A stretch of DNA of 8,285 nt from Bacteroidales bacterium (GCA_029933565.1 JAOZNY010000135.1:1-8285); one strand, 5' to 3'; counted from the stretch's first letter, positions 1-7,141 are shown. Numbers and translations are program-made. Notes: generated by a model from the sequence alone, not told the origin.

Positions 1-34
1 CTATTATCCCAGCAATAATATTTTTCACGTTCAT
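1..34 (-). CDS. Possible 5' end of a secreted-protein gene running off the left edge
   Basis: On the minus strand an ATG at 34-32 opens a frame that stays open to the window edge and reads MNVKNIIAGII. A Lys-Asn followed by a hydrophobic run is how Bacteroidota signal peptides often begin. A TATATTTG box ends 6 bp before the ATG, which would make the transcript nearly leaderless. Only 11 codons are visible, so no function can be given. The main doubt is that the matching frame in the second repeat copy (2714 to 2649) stops after 21 codons. The ATG may simply be part of an untranslated leader. Confidence 0.25.
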   Translation of the reverse strand, partial: MNVKNIIAGII

Positions 35-57
35 TGGGAGCAAATATATTAATTACC
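1..57 (-). repeat. Direct repeat copy 1 (promoter/start-like cassette at left edge)
   Basis: This stretch matches 2681-2737 in the same orientation. Positions 11-34 are identical to 2691-2714 (24 bp). By hand count 51 of 60 positions agree between 1-60 and 2681-2740, and similarity fades after about position 60. The left limit is unknown because the window begins inside the repeat. Read on the minus strand it carries TATATTTG (rc of 41-48), which fits the Bacteroidota -7 box TAnnTTTG, then 6 bp, then an ATG (34-32). It lies about 90 bp beyond the 3' end of the minus-strand gene at 146-1336. It could therefore serve as promoter and start region for a gene lying left of the window. A degraded mobile-element end is an alternative reading. 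Confidence 0.8.
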
Positions 58-145
58 TTTTAATAATAGGCCATAATAAAGTTTGAATTGAGACTGTAAA
101 AACTACGGTTATTCTATAGGTCTGAAAGTACTTTTAATAAAGAAA

Positions 146-1336
146 TTATTGCAAAATAATCCTTTCAGTCACAATATTAGAAGAAGATACAATTTGCACG
201 AAGTAAATACCTGACTTATTATTATTCAAGTCAATTTGGTCAGTACGATAGGTTTCCATAATTATTTTTCCATAAATATCAAAGACTCTTAGACTGAGTT
301 TTGTATCATGAGTTGAATAATTAATATTAACAATTCCTGTAGTAGGGTTTGGATAAATACTGATATTATTATAATAACTATTGTTTTCAATCCCGGTGGT
401 TCCTGACATAAGCTCTCTAATCGATTTACTATTGACCTGACTTTGATTAAAAAAACTAAATAAATCTCTATAAATGTCAGGAAAACGATAGTAGTCAAAT
501 GCATGGAATACGATTCCCATTATTTCATCATCGCTTACCTGATTTAAACTATCCTTGATAAGATTTAACCTTTCTGTTGCAAGTTCGTGATTGATAATAT
601 CATCTTCTATTATTTCACCCTCCTTCTTATAAAAAGATAGCAATTGACAATGGCTCAAAAAATAGAAAGTTTCAAAAGGAAGAGTTATTGTATCAGGTAT
701 TGATATTAAATCGTTGGGATCACCTCCCTCAGTTAAATATACTATTGCATCCGGCTTGTCTATTTGAGTGTCAGTAATGCATCCAGTAACCACACTATCA
801 TTAACTTCACTTGCCAATTGCTGTAAATAGTTAAAGCCTTGTTGCATATTGCCGCGATACAAACCTGAATTTAGAAATTTATCCTCCCAAATGTGATCGT
901 CCGGATACACTGTTCCCTGAAAGCGATTTGTATATCCTCCCCAGTCGACATGGTTTATTCCGTGGTGGTGTACTGCTAATTCATGCCCGTTCTGCACCCA
1001 ATCGTACATTAAACTTATTTTGCCTTCATCTTGTAATATATATTCTGCCATTTGCGATTGCAATGCAAGAGTTAACTTAATATTAAATGAGTCAGCTGTT
1101 TGGATCATATTTACAATGGCAGGCCAGAGAACTTGTTGAAAATATAAACTATTCGTAGTTAATGAATCTGGAGGGTATCCAAGTTCATCAAATAATATCT
1201 CATTAATTAGAGGATGTGTTGTATCTCTACCTGATTCAAAATGAACCATTATAAACACTTTCTTGTCGTTCTGCCCAAATGTTATAGAAGATATCCACAA
1301 GAACAGTAGAATTAAATAATAAGTACGCATAGACAT
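146..1336 (-). CDS. Secreted T9SS cargo, divergent polysaccharide-deacetylase-like protein
   Basis: The product is 396 residues. A signal peptide covers about 1-21 (hydrophobic LILLFLWISSITFG, likely cut before Q22). Translation may start at Met1 or Met3; the signal peptide works with either. The central part (25-300) resembles the NodB/glycoside-hydrolase-deacetylase fold. It has an early strand VFIMVHFES (27-35), then NGHELAVHHHG (116-126) followed by H129, giving an HxxxH pair (H125, H129) like the zinc ligands of NodB enzymes. A late strand GIVFHAFD (274-281) resembles the final NodB motif. The canonical TFDD motif is not present; E34 or D38 would have to replace its aspartates. The C-terminus (about 326-396) is a T9SS type A sorting domain with IYPNPTTG and SGIYFVQI, so the protein is probably exported through the outer membrane and displayed or released. 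The gene lies 71 bp downstream of the esterase gene on the same strand and is probably co-transcribed with it. Export by T9SS is well supported; the enzyme class is tentative. Confidence 0.85.
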   Translation of the reverse strand: MSMRTYYLILLFLWISSITFGQNDKKVFIMVHFESGRDTTHPLINEILFDELGYPPDSLTTNSLYFQQVLWPAIVNMIQTADSFNIKLTLALQSQMAEYILQDEGKISLMYDWVQNGHELAVHHHGINHVDWGGYTNRFQGTVYPDDHIWEDKFLNSGLYRGNMQQGFNYLQQLASEVNDSVVTGCITDTQIDKPDAIVYLTEGGDPNDLISIPDTITLPFETFYFLSHCQLLSFYKKEGEIIEDDIINHELATERLNLIKDSLNQVSDDEIMGIVFHAFDYYRFPDIYRDLFSFFNQSQVNSKSIRELMSGTTGIENNSYYNNISIYPNPTTGIVNINYSTHDTKLSLRVFDIYGKIIMETYRTDQIDLNNNKSGIYFVQIVSSSNIVTERIILQ

Positions 1337-1407
1337 TAGTTTATTAAGATACCGCGGATAAATTGTTTTACCCTACTTTTAAGAATAACAACTATTGTGT
1401 TGCCTAC

Positions 1408-2580
1408 TTAATACGTTTTTATAATTTTCTTTGTCAGTATTTTGTGCTTGGTTTGAATTTTTATATAGTAAATTCCTGATGGTTGATTAATTAAATTAAT
1501 TGCATCAACATTTTTGGATTTTATTATTATTCTGCCAAAATGGTTGTAAACACTTATTCTGATATCATTATTTCTTTCTTTGTAGTCGATGTAAACAACT
1601 CCTTTAGTTGGATTTGGATACAGTAAGAAATTATTGTTCTTATCACCATTTTCCTTCATTGCTGACACTGTTCCACAATCAAGAGAGTACTGCTGAAAAA
1701 ATGACCACATTAAGTCATTGGCATTTAAAAATTCGGAAGGAGGGTCACCGGTTATTGTCTGAACACCCCCAGGCCATGAATGTCCACCATCCTGAGTAAT
1801 ATAATATTGAATTTCTGTTTCACAACTGCAGGTGTTCCACTGGATGTTGGTGAATTGCTCATTATGCAAAATGGTATCATTAAAAATGGAGCATGTATCC
1901 ATATTTGCCCATGCATTCATAACTGAATCTTGAGGTGAATTATGATGATTCGAAAAGCCACTACCAACTCCACCCAAATATGGGACATTTGTGTCAAGAT
2001 AAGAGTGAAAATTGATTATTGGCACTGCACGGATAGGTTCACATTCAATCATGCTCATAGATGCTGATACGGGGGCAATTGCAGCAATCCTATGTGACAA
2101 TTCACAAGCCAACCTAAAACTCATAAAGCCACCATTTGACATTCCTGTAGCATAAATACGGCCTGTATCAATGGTATATTGACTAATAATTGTATCAATC
2201 AGAGCATTGATAAACCCGACATCATCGGCATTCGAACTGCTTGCATCTCCACAGCACCAGCCGGCATTCCATGTGCGCCTGTTTAGGAATCCACCTTTCG
2301 TCCCTTCAGGATAGACAACAATAAAATTTGCTTCATCTGCTTTCTCACTTAACATCGACATCTCTTCCATATTGTAGGCAGTGCCCAGACCGCCATGCAT
2401 TGCAATAACTAGGGAGAATGTATCAATTAAAGGACTTGCAGGTGGTTTGTGAACCAAAAACGTTCTGTAATTATTGTCGTGAAAAATGCTGTCGTATTGG
2501 GCAAAAGAATAAGTTGATGTAAACAACAGTATTGACCCAATAAATATTTGACGGATATAGTATAAAATATTGTTTATCAT
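1408..2580 (-). CDS. Secreted PHB-depolymerase/LpqC-family esterase with T9SS sorting domain
   Basis: The product is 390 residues. A signal peptide spans 1-27, with likely cleavage SFA|Q28. Residues about 38-300 form an alpha/beta-hydrolase of the Esterase_phb/LpqC group. This family includes polyhydroxybutyrate depolymerases, feruloyl esterases and acetyl xylan esterases. Visible motifs are the oxyanion region AMHGG (60-64), VVYPEG (88-93), the family signature WNAGWCCG (104-111) and the nucleophile elbow GMSNGG with Ser148. The probable acid is Asp196 in HSYLDTNVPY, and the probable base is His267 in DGGHSWPGG, so the catalytic triad looks complete. A T9SS type A domain occupies about 319-390 (LLYPNPTKG, then SGIYYIKI). 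The substrate cannot be told from sequence; an ester on a plant or algal polysaccharide side chain is as likely as a polyester. Repeat copy 2 lies about 100 bp upstream of the ATG and may carry the promoter. The deacetylase-like gene follows 71 bp downstream. Confidence 0.92.
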   Translation of the reverse strand: MINNILYYIRQIFIGSILLFTSTYSFAQYDSIFHDNNYRTFLVHKPPASPLIDTFSLVIAMHGGLGTAYNMEEMSMLSEKADEANFIVVYPEGTKGGFLNRRTWNAGWCCGDASSSNADDVGFINALIDTIISQYTIDTGRIYATGMSNGGFMSFRLACELSHRIAAIAPVSASMSMIECEPIRAVPIINFHSYLDTNVPYLGGVGSGFSNHHNSPQDSVMNAWANMDTCSIFNDTILHNEQFTNIQWNTCSCETEIQYYITQDGGHSWPGGVQTITGDPPSEFLNANDLMWSFFQQYSLDCGTVSAMKENGDKNNNFLLYPNPTKGVVYIDYKERNNDIRISVYNHFGRIIIKSKNVDAINLINQPSGIYYIKIQTKHKILTKKIIKTY

Positions 2581-2648
2581 TTGAAAAGATAGGTTTAATA
2601 ATTAACTAAGAATTCTCAGATACCATAATCAATAGATGCTATCTGAAT

Positions 2649-2714
2649 TTAGAAGTCCAGCAGTCCTAAGTAAGAAATTACTATTATATCAGCAATAATA
2701 TTTTTCACGTTCAT
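2649..2714 (-). other. 21-codon mini-ORF inside and beyond repeat copy 2
   Basis: The ATG of repeat copy 2 opens a frame starting MNVKNIIADIIVISYLG and ending LLDF before a TAA at 2651-2649. Its first eight codons match those opened by copy 1 at the left edge. The peptide is largely hydrophobic. It could be a decayed copy of the start of a neighbouring gene, a leader peptide for the esterase gene 68 bp further on, or chance within an untranslated leader. No family is recognised and coding is unproven. Confidence 0.25.
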
Positions 2715-2737
2715 CCGAAACAAATATATCAATTAGC
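2681..2737 (-). repeat. Direct repeat copy 2, upstream of the esterase gene
   Basis: This is the second copy of the repeat at 1-57, in the same orientation and 2,680 bp away. The core 2691-2714 is identical to 11-34. The spacer between the ATG and the -7 box is the least conserved part (4 of 6 positions differ), while the TATATTTG box itself is unchanged. The pair brackets the esterase and deacetylase-like genes. This fits either a reused promoter/leader in front of each transcription unit or duplication of a gene unit. Confidence 0.85.
2721..2728 (-). promoter_or_regulatory. Candidate -7 box TATATTTG for the esterase transcription unit
   Basis: The minus strand reads TATATTTG, an exact fit to TAnnTTTG. 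I found no TTG at the usual -33 distance, so support rests on the -7 box and on its conservation in both repeat copies. Transcription would start near 2714, giving a leader of roughly 135 nt before the esterase ATG at 2580. Confidence 0.45.
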
Positions 2738-2803
2738 TTGGAATAAAACGTTTAGTTTGCTTGAATAAAATGAGTCTATTTAATAAATTATATTTTGGTC
2801 TCT

Positions 2804-4192
2804 TTATTCAACTTTAATAATTCTGCTTACTAATATCTGGCTTTCTGTTTCAATGCTAATGATGTAAATACCATTTTTAAAATCAGATATATCCATACTT
2901 ATTTTATTTGCGTTTTCTAATTTTCTGTCTATCATAAGTTTACCATCAATATCAAGAATCTTCAATGTTTTCATGCTTTCTGAATTCTTAATAGTGAAGA
3001 CATCCTTAACAGGATTAGGATAAATCAGTAGTTCTTGATTTTCATAACTATCAATTGCCGTTGGCAAACCATACTCATAACATCCCATATCAGGGGCATC
3101 ACCATAATACTCATAACCTATATCGGTACCTGCATCAATACATGGTGAAGTTTCCTCAAGATGAAAATCAAGATTTGCAGCATCTACAAATTGCGGATTC
3201 TCATTAATATTGTTACCACCACTTGCTCCATCAGGCATAGTAAGATTAGAATAATTAATTTCGGCGGAACTGCCTATATCAACAAAAATATCATCACTAT
3301 ACATACCCGGATTATCATAAACTATGCAGTTCACAAAACTTGCAGTTGCATAGGCTAAATATACTGCCCCTCCATCACCGGTAACAGCAGAATTTCCATA
3401 CATAGTACAGTTTTCAAAACTCATATTATTTCCAATACCAAGTGTGTGTATTGCTCCCCCACTTGAATACATTGTATAGTTATCTACAAATAGGCAATAA
3501 GTAATTGTTGTGCCATATACGGAATACAACGAAATGGCTCCCCCACCATAATTACAGTTATTATCAATGAATTCACAATTGATTATTTCTGAATTATCGT
3601 CAGCGGTAAACTTTATTGCACCACCCTCACCATAAGCATGATTTCTGATAAACCTACAATCAACAAAGCGAGTTAGCGTTTCGTCCTGACTTCCGGTGTT
3701 CATTCCATAAACAGCGCCTCCCATTCCATTTTCTTCTCCAGTAGCATCATTATCAGCAAAAACACAGTTAGTAACCACTGCATCAGAGCCCACCAATGCC
3801 ATTCCGCCACCGTGGATATCAGGATATTCTCCCGAAGTTTTACCATATTCAATACGGCAGTAGGATAAACTACTAATCCCATCAGCATCTTCAAATCTTA
3901 TTCCACCCCATCCAATTGTAGGATTATTTGTGGTGAAGAAAATACTATCATTTTCCATTCCCAGGGCCTGTAAATTTCCCAAAACAATAAACTTATAATA
4001 AGCTTGGAAATTTACTTCTACACCTGCTTCAATGCTTAATATCTCACCAGAAGGAACAATAATTTCACCAACTACATTAAATGGCGAATCGGCAACTAAC
4101 CATGTTCCTGATTGATTTCCACTCACTTCGGTCTGTGCAATTGTTACCATAGATACTGATAAGAGAATAATAAGGCTTAGGAAATTTTTCAT
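2804..4192 (-). CDS. Secreted right-handed beta-helix protein with T9SS sorting domain
   Basis: The product is 462 residues. A signal peptide covers 1-19 (VTIA|Q20). An N-terminal module (about 25-100) shows the pattern common in such proteins: a GTW start, a strand reading VVGEIIVPSGEILSIEAGVEV, then FIVLGNLQALG and WGGIRF. Residues 105-300 form repeated beta-helix coils of the form xxCxFxxNxxxxxGGAIx, at 141-163, 177-195, 204-222, 231-250 and 260-279, with a partial one from 287. One cysteine recurs in each coil (C143, C179, C206, C233, C262, C289). The helix ends in a segment typical of choice-of-anchor Q proteins: NPQFVDAANLDFHL, SPCIDAGTD and APDMGCYEYG (331-374). A T9SS type A domain follows (about 387-462, LLIYPNPVKD to NGIYIISI). 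Proteins of this shape are adhesins or polysaccharide lyases. No lyase active site can be named, so the role is open. A 223-bp gap separates it from the esterase gene, suggesting its own transcript. Confidence 0.9.
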   Translation of the reverse strand: MKNFLSLIILLSVSMVTIAQTEVSGNQSGTWLVADSPFNVVGEIIVPSGEILSIEAGVEVNFQAYYKFIVLGNLQALGMENDSIFFTTNNPTIGWGGIRFEDADGISSLSYCRIEYGKTSGEYPDIHGGGMALVGSDAVVTNCVFADNDATGEENGMGGAVYGMNTGSQDETLTRFVDCRFIRNHAYGEGGAIKFTADDNSEIINCEFIDNNCNYGGGAISLYSVYGTTITYCLFVDNYTMYSSGGAIHTLGIGNNMSFENCTMYGNSAVTGDGGAVYLAYATASFVNCIVYDNPGMYSDDIFVDIGSSAEINYSNLTMPDGASGGNNINENPQFVDAANLDFHLEETSPCIDAGTDIGYEYYGDAPDMGCYEYGLPTAIDSYENQELLIYPNPVKDVFTIKNSESMKTLKILDIDGKLMIDRKLENANKISMDISDFKNGIYIISIETESQILVSRIIKVE

Positions 4193-4234
4193 AGTTGGTT
4201 TTTTAAAATATTATGTAAGAATAAAAACTAATAA

Positions 4235-4251
4235 AATGATAATTTATCATT
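4235..4251. repeat. 17-bp palindrome in the leader of the beta-helix gene
   Basis: AATGATAA and TTATCATT flank a single central T, with 8 of 8 pairs matching. It lies between the proposed minus-strand -7 box and the ATG of the beta-helix gene, about 43 bp from that ATG. A second weaker inverted pair, AAAATTG/CAATTTT, lies at 4262-4286. Both could be operators or leader hairpins, but the DNA is very AT-rich and chance is not excluded. Confidence 0.4.
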
Positions 4252-4296
4252 AAAATCCTTAAAAATTGATTGTTTTATCCAATTTTAACAAAGTGG

Positions 4297-4304
4297 CAAA
4301 TATA
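4297..4304 (-). promoter_or_regulatory. Candidate -7 box TATATTTG for the beta-helix gene
   Basis: The minus strand reads TATATTTG, the same eight bases as in both repeat copies and an exact fit to TAnnTTTG. No convincing -33 TTG element is seen. The predicted start near 4290 would give a leader of about 100 nt containing the palindrome at 4235-4251. Confidence 0.45.
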
Positions 4305-4361
4305 TCTATTTAATATAAAACTGAGACTGAATAATAATGGGCTATATTTTAATACAATTTG

Positions 4362-4369
4362 TATTTTTG
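4362..4369 (+). promoter_or_regulatory. Candidate -7 box TATTTTTG for the propeller gene
   Basis: TATTTTTG fits TAnnTTTG and ends 22 bp before the ATG at 4392, so the leader would be about 15 nt. It lies between two similar stretches, GGGCTATATTTTAATA (4339-4354) and GGGCTCCATTTTAAATA (4369-4385), about 30 bp apart. These may be a tandem duplication or a repeated binding site. No -33 TTG is evident. Confidence 0.4.
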
Positions 4370-4391
4370 GGCTCCATTTTAAATATTAGTC

Positions 4392-6896
4392 ATGAAGAAG
4401 ATTTATTTTATTTTTCCTTTTATTATTATAATAGCAGTGATATTCGGTTTTCTACAGAGTCATACTGAACAAGATAATCAAGTCCCAACAGGCCCCGGTG
4501 AGTGGATGTCGGCACAGCGTATGTACCCTTACGATGAAATTAAACAGGACGTTTATTTAACCGAAATGAGAAAGGCCAGTCAGAAGTATGCTGACAGGGA
4601 TGGTACAATTGAGTGGGAATTTGTTGGTCCTACAAATATTGGAGGAAGAATAACTGATATTGAGATGCCAGCAGGACAATCGCAAATTATTTATGTTGGT
4701 GGTGCTTCAGGAGGAATCCTAAAGACAGAAAATATGGGTTTTAGCTGGGAGCAAATATTCAATGGAGTGCCGACTGTTTCCATAGGTGATATGGCAATTG
4801 ACCCTGAGAACCAGGAGATTATTTATGCAGGCACCGGTGAAGCCAATGCCTCTAGTTATAGTTTTCTAGGAAGTGGGATTTACAAATCAACTAATGGAGG
4901 TGATTCATGGGAATATTCAGGACTTGAAGAATCTGCTTACATAGGAAGAATAATTGTTGACCACTCTAATTCACAGAGAGTTTTTGCCGCTGCTTGCGGG
5001 AATCTTTTCTCAACAAATAGTGAACGTGGAATTTACCGTACAGATGATGGTGGTGAAAACTGGGAACAGGTACTTTTTGTAAATGACTCAACTGCTGCAA
5101 TCGATCTTGTACAGCACCCAGAAAATGCAAACATCCTCTATGCTGCCTTTTGGGAACGTAAACGAGGACTTACTTACCGAAACTCTTTTGGTCATTCATC
5201 TGGTATTTGGAAAACAACTGATGGTGGCGATAATTGGATAGAACTTACAAATGGCTTGCCGGGCGACATCGACAAGGGTCGCATTGGAATCAGCATTGCA
5301 AAGTCGAACCCCGATGTTTTGTATGCCATGTACGATATGCCAAGTCAGGAAATGCTGGCTTTTAAAACTTCTGATGGTGGTGAAAATTGGCAACAGGTAG
5401 ATAATAACGACCTCCATGGCATGGGATCTTCTTTCGCCTGGTATTTTGGTCAGATTAGGGTTGATCCAAATGATGAGAACCGTGTTTTTACTTTGGGACA
5501 GATACTTATGAGAACAGAAAACAGTGGATCAAACTGGTATGAAATTGCAGGTTCTGTTCATGTCGACCATCATGCAATGTTTTTTGATGATGAAAGCGGT
5601 AGAGTTTATTTAGGTAATGATGGAGGACTGTATTGGAGTACGAATAATGGAAATTCGTGGACTAAGATTAATAATTTACCACTTACCCAGTTTTATGCCT
5701 TTGATATTAGTAATACCAACCCTGATTTTATGGTGGGTGGAACACAGGATAATAATTCTATACGTACAATTGGTGGAAATACTTTAAACTGGACTGCCGT
5801 TTTAGGTGGCGATGGAATGTACTCTGCAATCAATCAGCAAAATAATGATATAGCTTATGCTGAATATCAGTGGGGGAACGTCTTCCGTTCAACCAATGCA
5901 CAGTCTAACTGGCCAAGTTATGATTATATTTCCTCGGCCATGGAAAATGATAGAAAAAACTGGTCGGCGCCTCTTGTCTTAACCCCAGGAAATGATCAGG
6001 TTGCATATTTTGGTTCACATAGGGTATGGAAATCAACAAATAATGGAAGTAGCTGGGATGCTGTTAGTGGTGATCTAACGGATGGCGGTAGTAGTAGTTT
6101 TAATACTTTGACCACACTTGCTGTTTCTTCCCTCAACGAAAATTATGTTTTGGCAGGTAGTGCAGATGGGAATGTTCACATTTCATTAAACTCGGGTTTT
6201 ACATGGGATGTAATTTCTATGGATTTGCCAGACAGATGGATTACTCGTGTTGCTTTCGATCCCATTGAAGAAGAAACAATTTACGTTACAGTTTCAGGTT
6301 TTAGATGGGACGAACCACTGGCTCATGTTTATAAATCCATCGACCTTGGTGAGAACTGGATTGATATCAGTGGTGACTTGCCAGAGATTCCTGTAAATAC
6401 AATCGTAATAAATCCCATTAATAATGAGAATATTATTGTTGGAACAGATGCCGGTGTTTATCTTACCCACAATGGTGGTGATAGTTGGGAGAATATGTCG
6501 GGCAATATGCCGCAAACACCTGTGGTTGCTTTAAGGCTTAATCCTCTAACAAATATGGTTTATGCGGCAACTTATGGCAATTCAGTTTTCAAAGTTGACC
6601 TGAATGATTTATATGTAGGAAGCGAAGAACAAAAAGTGCTTAATGAAAGTTTCACAGCAAAACTTATTAATTCCAGACAATCAAAGTTTATTATTATAGA
6701 AAACAATGAACCTCAATCTTTTCAAGTAGAAGTTTATACACTTTCTGGAAAGAAATTAGATTCGTTTTCGACCGGTTTGGTTCAAATTGAGAAATATCAA
6801 CTTGATATAAATAAATACTTCACTTCTAATAAAGGAATATTGTTGTTTGAGGTTATTGGAAATACCAAGAGGGAAACTTTAAAAGTAAGCTTCTAG
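4392..6896 (+). CDS. Large BNR/sortilin-like beta-propeller protein, exported
   Basis: The product is 834 residues. Residues 4-21 are a hydrophobic export segment after MKK. No clear AxA cleavage site or lipobox follows it, so it may be an uncleaved anchor or an atypical signal. FVGPTNIGGRITDI (77-90) is the usual opening of the VPS10/sortilin-like, GH74-like propeller group. Twelve BNR/Asp-box-like repeats are visible, with tryptophans near 119, 173, 224, 282, 333, 382, 423, 507, 555, 605, 656 and 699. Examples are IYKSTNGGDSW, IYRTDDGGENW and VYLTHNGGDSW. The count suits two consecutive propellers covering about 75-740. The C-terminus (about 757-834) has the beta-rich pattern of a T9SS sorting domain (VEVYTLSGKKLD, then GILLFEVIG) but lacks YPNP, so it is divergent. 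Proteins of this group are often annotated as glycosyl hydrolases, but catalytic aspartates cannot be assigned here and a binding role is equally likely. It is divergent from the beta-helix gene and 284 bp upstream of the barrel gene. Confidence 0.9.
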   Translation: MKKIYFIFPFIIIIAVIFGFLQSHTEQDNQVPTGPGEWMSAQRMYPYDEIKQDVYLTEMRKASQKYADRDGTIEWEFVGPTNIGGRITDIEMPAGQSQIIYVGGASGGILKTENMGFSWEQIFNGVPTVSIGDMAIDPENQEIIYAGTGEANASSYSFLGSGIYKSTNGGDSWEYSGLEESAYIGRIIVDHSNSQRVFAAACGNLFSTNSERGIYRTDDGGENWEQVLFVNDSTAAIDLVQHPENANILYAAFWERKRGLTYRNSFGHSSGIWKTTDGGDNWIELTNGLPGDIDKGRIGISIAKSNPDVLYAMYDMPSQEMLAFKTSDGGENWQQVDNNDLHGMGSSFAWYFGQIRVDPNDENRVFTLGQILMRTENSGSNWYEIAGSVHVDHHAMFFDDESGRVYLGNDGGLYWSTNNGNSWTKINNLPLTQFYAFDISNTNPDFMVGGTQDNNSIRTIGGNTLNWTAVLGGDGMYSAINQQNNDIAYAEYQWGNVFRSTNAQSNWPSYDYISSAMENDRKNWSAPLVLTPGNDQVAYFGSHRVWKSTNNGSSWDAVSGDLTDGGSSSFNTLTTLAVSSLNENYVLAGSADGNVHISLNSGFTWDVISMDLPDRWITRVAFDPIEEETIYVTVSGFRWDEPLAHVYKSIDLGENWIDISGDLPEIPVNTIVINPINNENIIVGTDAGVYLTHNGGDSWENMSGNMPQTPVVALRLNPLTNMVYAATYGNSVFKVDLNDLYVGSEEQKVLNESFTAKLINSRQSKFIIIENNEPQSFQVEVYTLSGKKLDSFSTGLVQIEKYQLDINKYFTSNKGILLFEVIGNTKRETLKVSF

Positions 6897-6914
6897 GATT
6901 GTTTATTATTGAGG

Positions 6915-7060
6915 TTGTTAAAAGTTAAAAGGCATTGATTAAAAACTGTAAACAATGATTTCCTACTTGTCCCATCTTGAGAGGGGAATAGGGGTGTGTC
7001 ATAAATAATCTAATCATTTTTACAGTTTTTTTTTGACTAATTACAATCAACTTTTAACAA
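6915..7060. repeat. Nested inverted-repeat element with G-rich core (MITE-like, or terminator)
   Basis: The outer arms TTGTTAAAAGTT (6915-6926) and AACTTTTAACAA (7049-7060) are perfect reverse complements. The inner arms at 6941-6960 and 7012-7030 pair over 19 bases with one unpaired base. The spacers between inner and outer arms are 14 and 18 bp. The 51-bp centre holds a near-perfect palindrome CCCATCTTGAGAGGGG (6971-6986, one mismatched pair), followed by AATAGGGGTGTGTC (6987-7000). This core resembles GAGAGGGG-type intergenic repeats that I recall being common in Bacteroidota genomes; that is not checked. A run of nine T (7026-7034) follows and overlaps the right inner arm. The inner stem could therefore also end transcription of the propeller gene, though its loop is long for an intrinsic terminator. 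No transposase is nearby. Confidence 0.6.
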
Positions 7061-7115
7061 TTACAATATTTGTTTTTTATTTTCTCTGATGCTTTCCAGC
7101 AAAATACTTTTAAGA

Positions 7116-7141
7116 GTCTTGAGCAAAAAATACGTCAAGAC
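7116..7141. promoter_or_regulatory. Inverted repeat GTCTTGA-N12-TCAAGAC upstream of the barrel gene
   Basis: Seven bases pair perfectly across a 12-bp A-rich spacer. The site ends 14 bp before the candidate -7 box at 7156-7163, which would put it over the -33 region. That position would suit a dimeric repressor or activator operator. It is not followed by a T tract on either strand, so a terminator is unlikely. No regulator gene is in the window. Confidence 0.35.

Noticed and set aside
58..145. Possible terminator or small RNA after the deacetylase-like gene
   Set aside because: No GC-rich stem followed by a T run is present on the minus strand; only AT-rich sequence is seen.
1608..1799. 63-codon plus-strand open frame within the esterase gene
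   Set aside because: It lies wholly antisense to a gene with clear family motifs and has no recognisable domain.
3161..3358. 65-codon plus-strand open frame within the beta-helix gene
   Set aside because: It is the antisense shadow of repetitive beta-helix coding sequence, with no recognisable protein features.
3700..3894. 64-codon minus-strand open frame overlapping the beta-helix gene in another frame
   Set aside because: The overlapping frame encodes clear beta-helix coils, and this product is a methionine- and tryptophan-rich composition artefact.
5196..5417. 73-codon minus-strand open frame within the propeller gene
   Set aside because: It is antisense to BNR-repeat coding sequence; a frame of similar length recurs at 6294-6515 for the same reason.
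4850..6500. Recurring near-identical DNA such as GATGGTGGTGA...TGG, resembling a tandem repeat or CRISPR-like array
   Set aside because: The recurrences are about 120-180 bp apart, vary in sequence and are fully explained by BNR repeats in the coding frame.
7026..7034. T run alone as an intrinsic terminator
   Set aside because: No compact GC stem lies directly before it. The only pairing partner is the inner arm 51 bp away, so this is noted under the inverted-repeat element.
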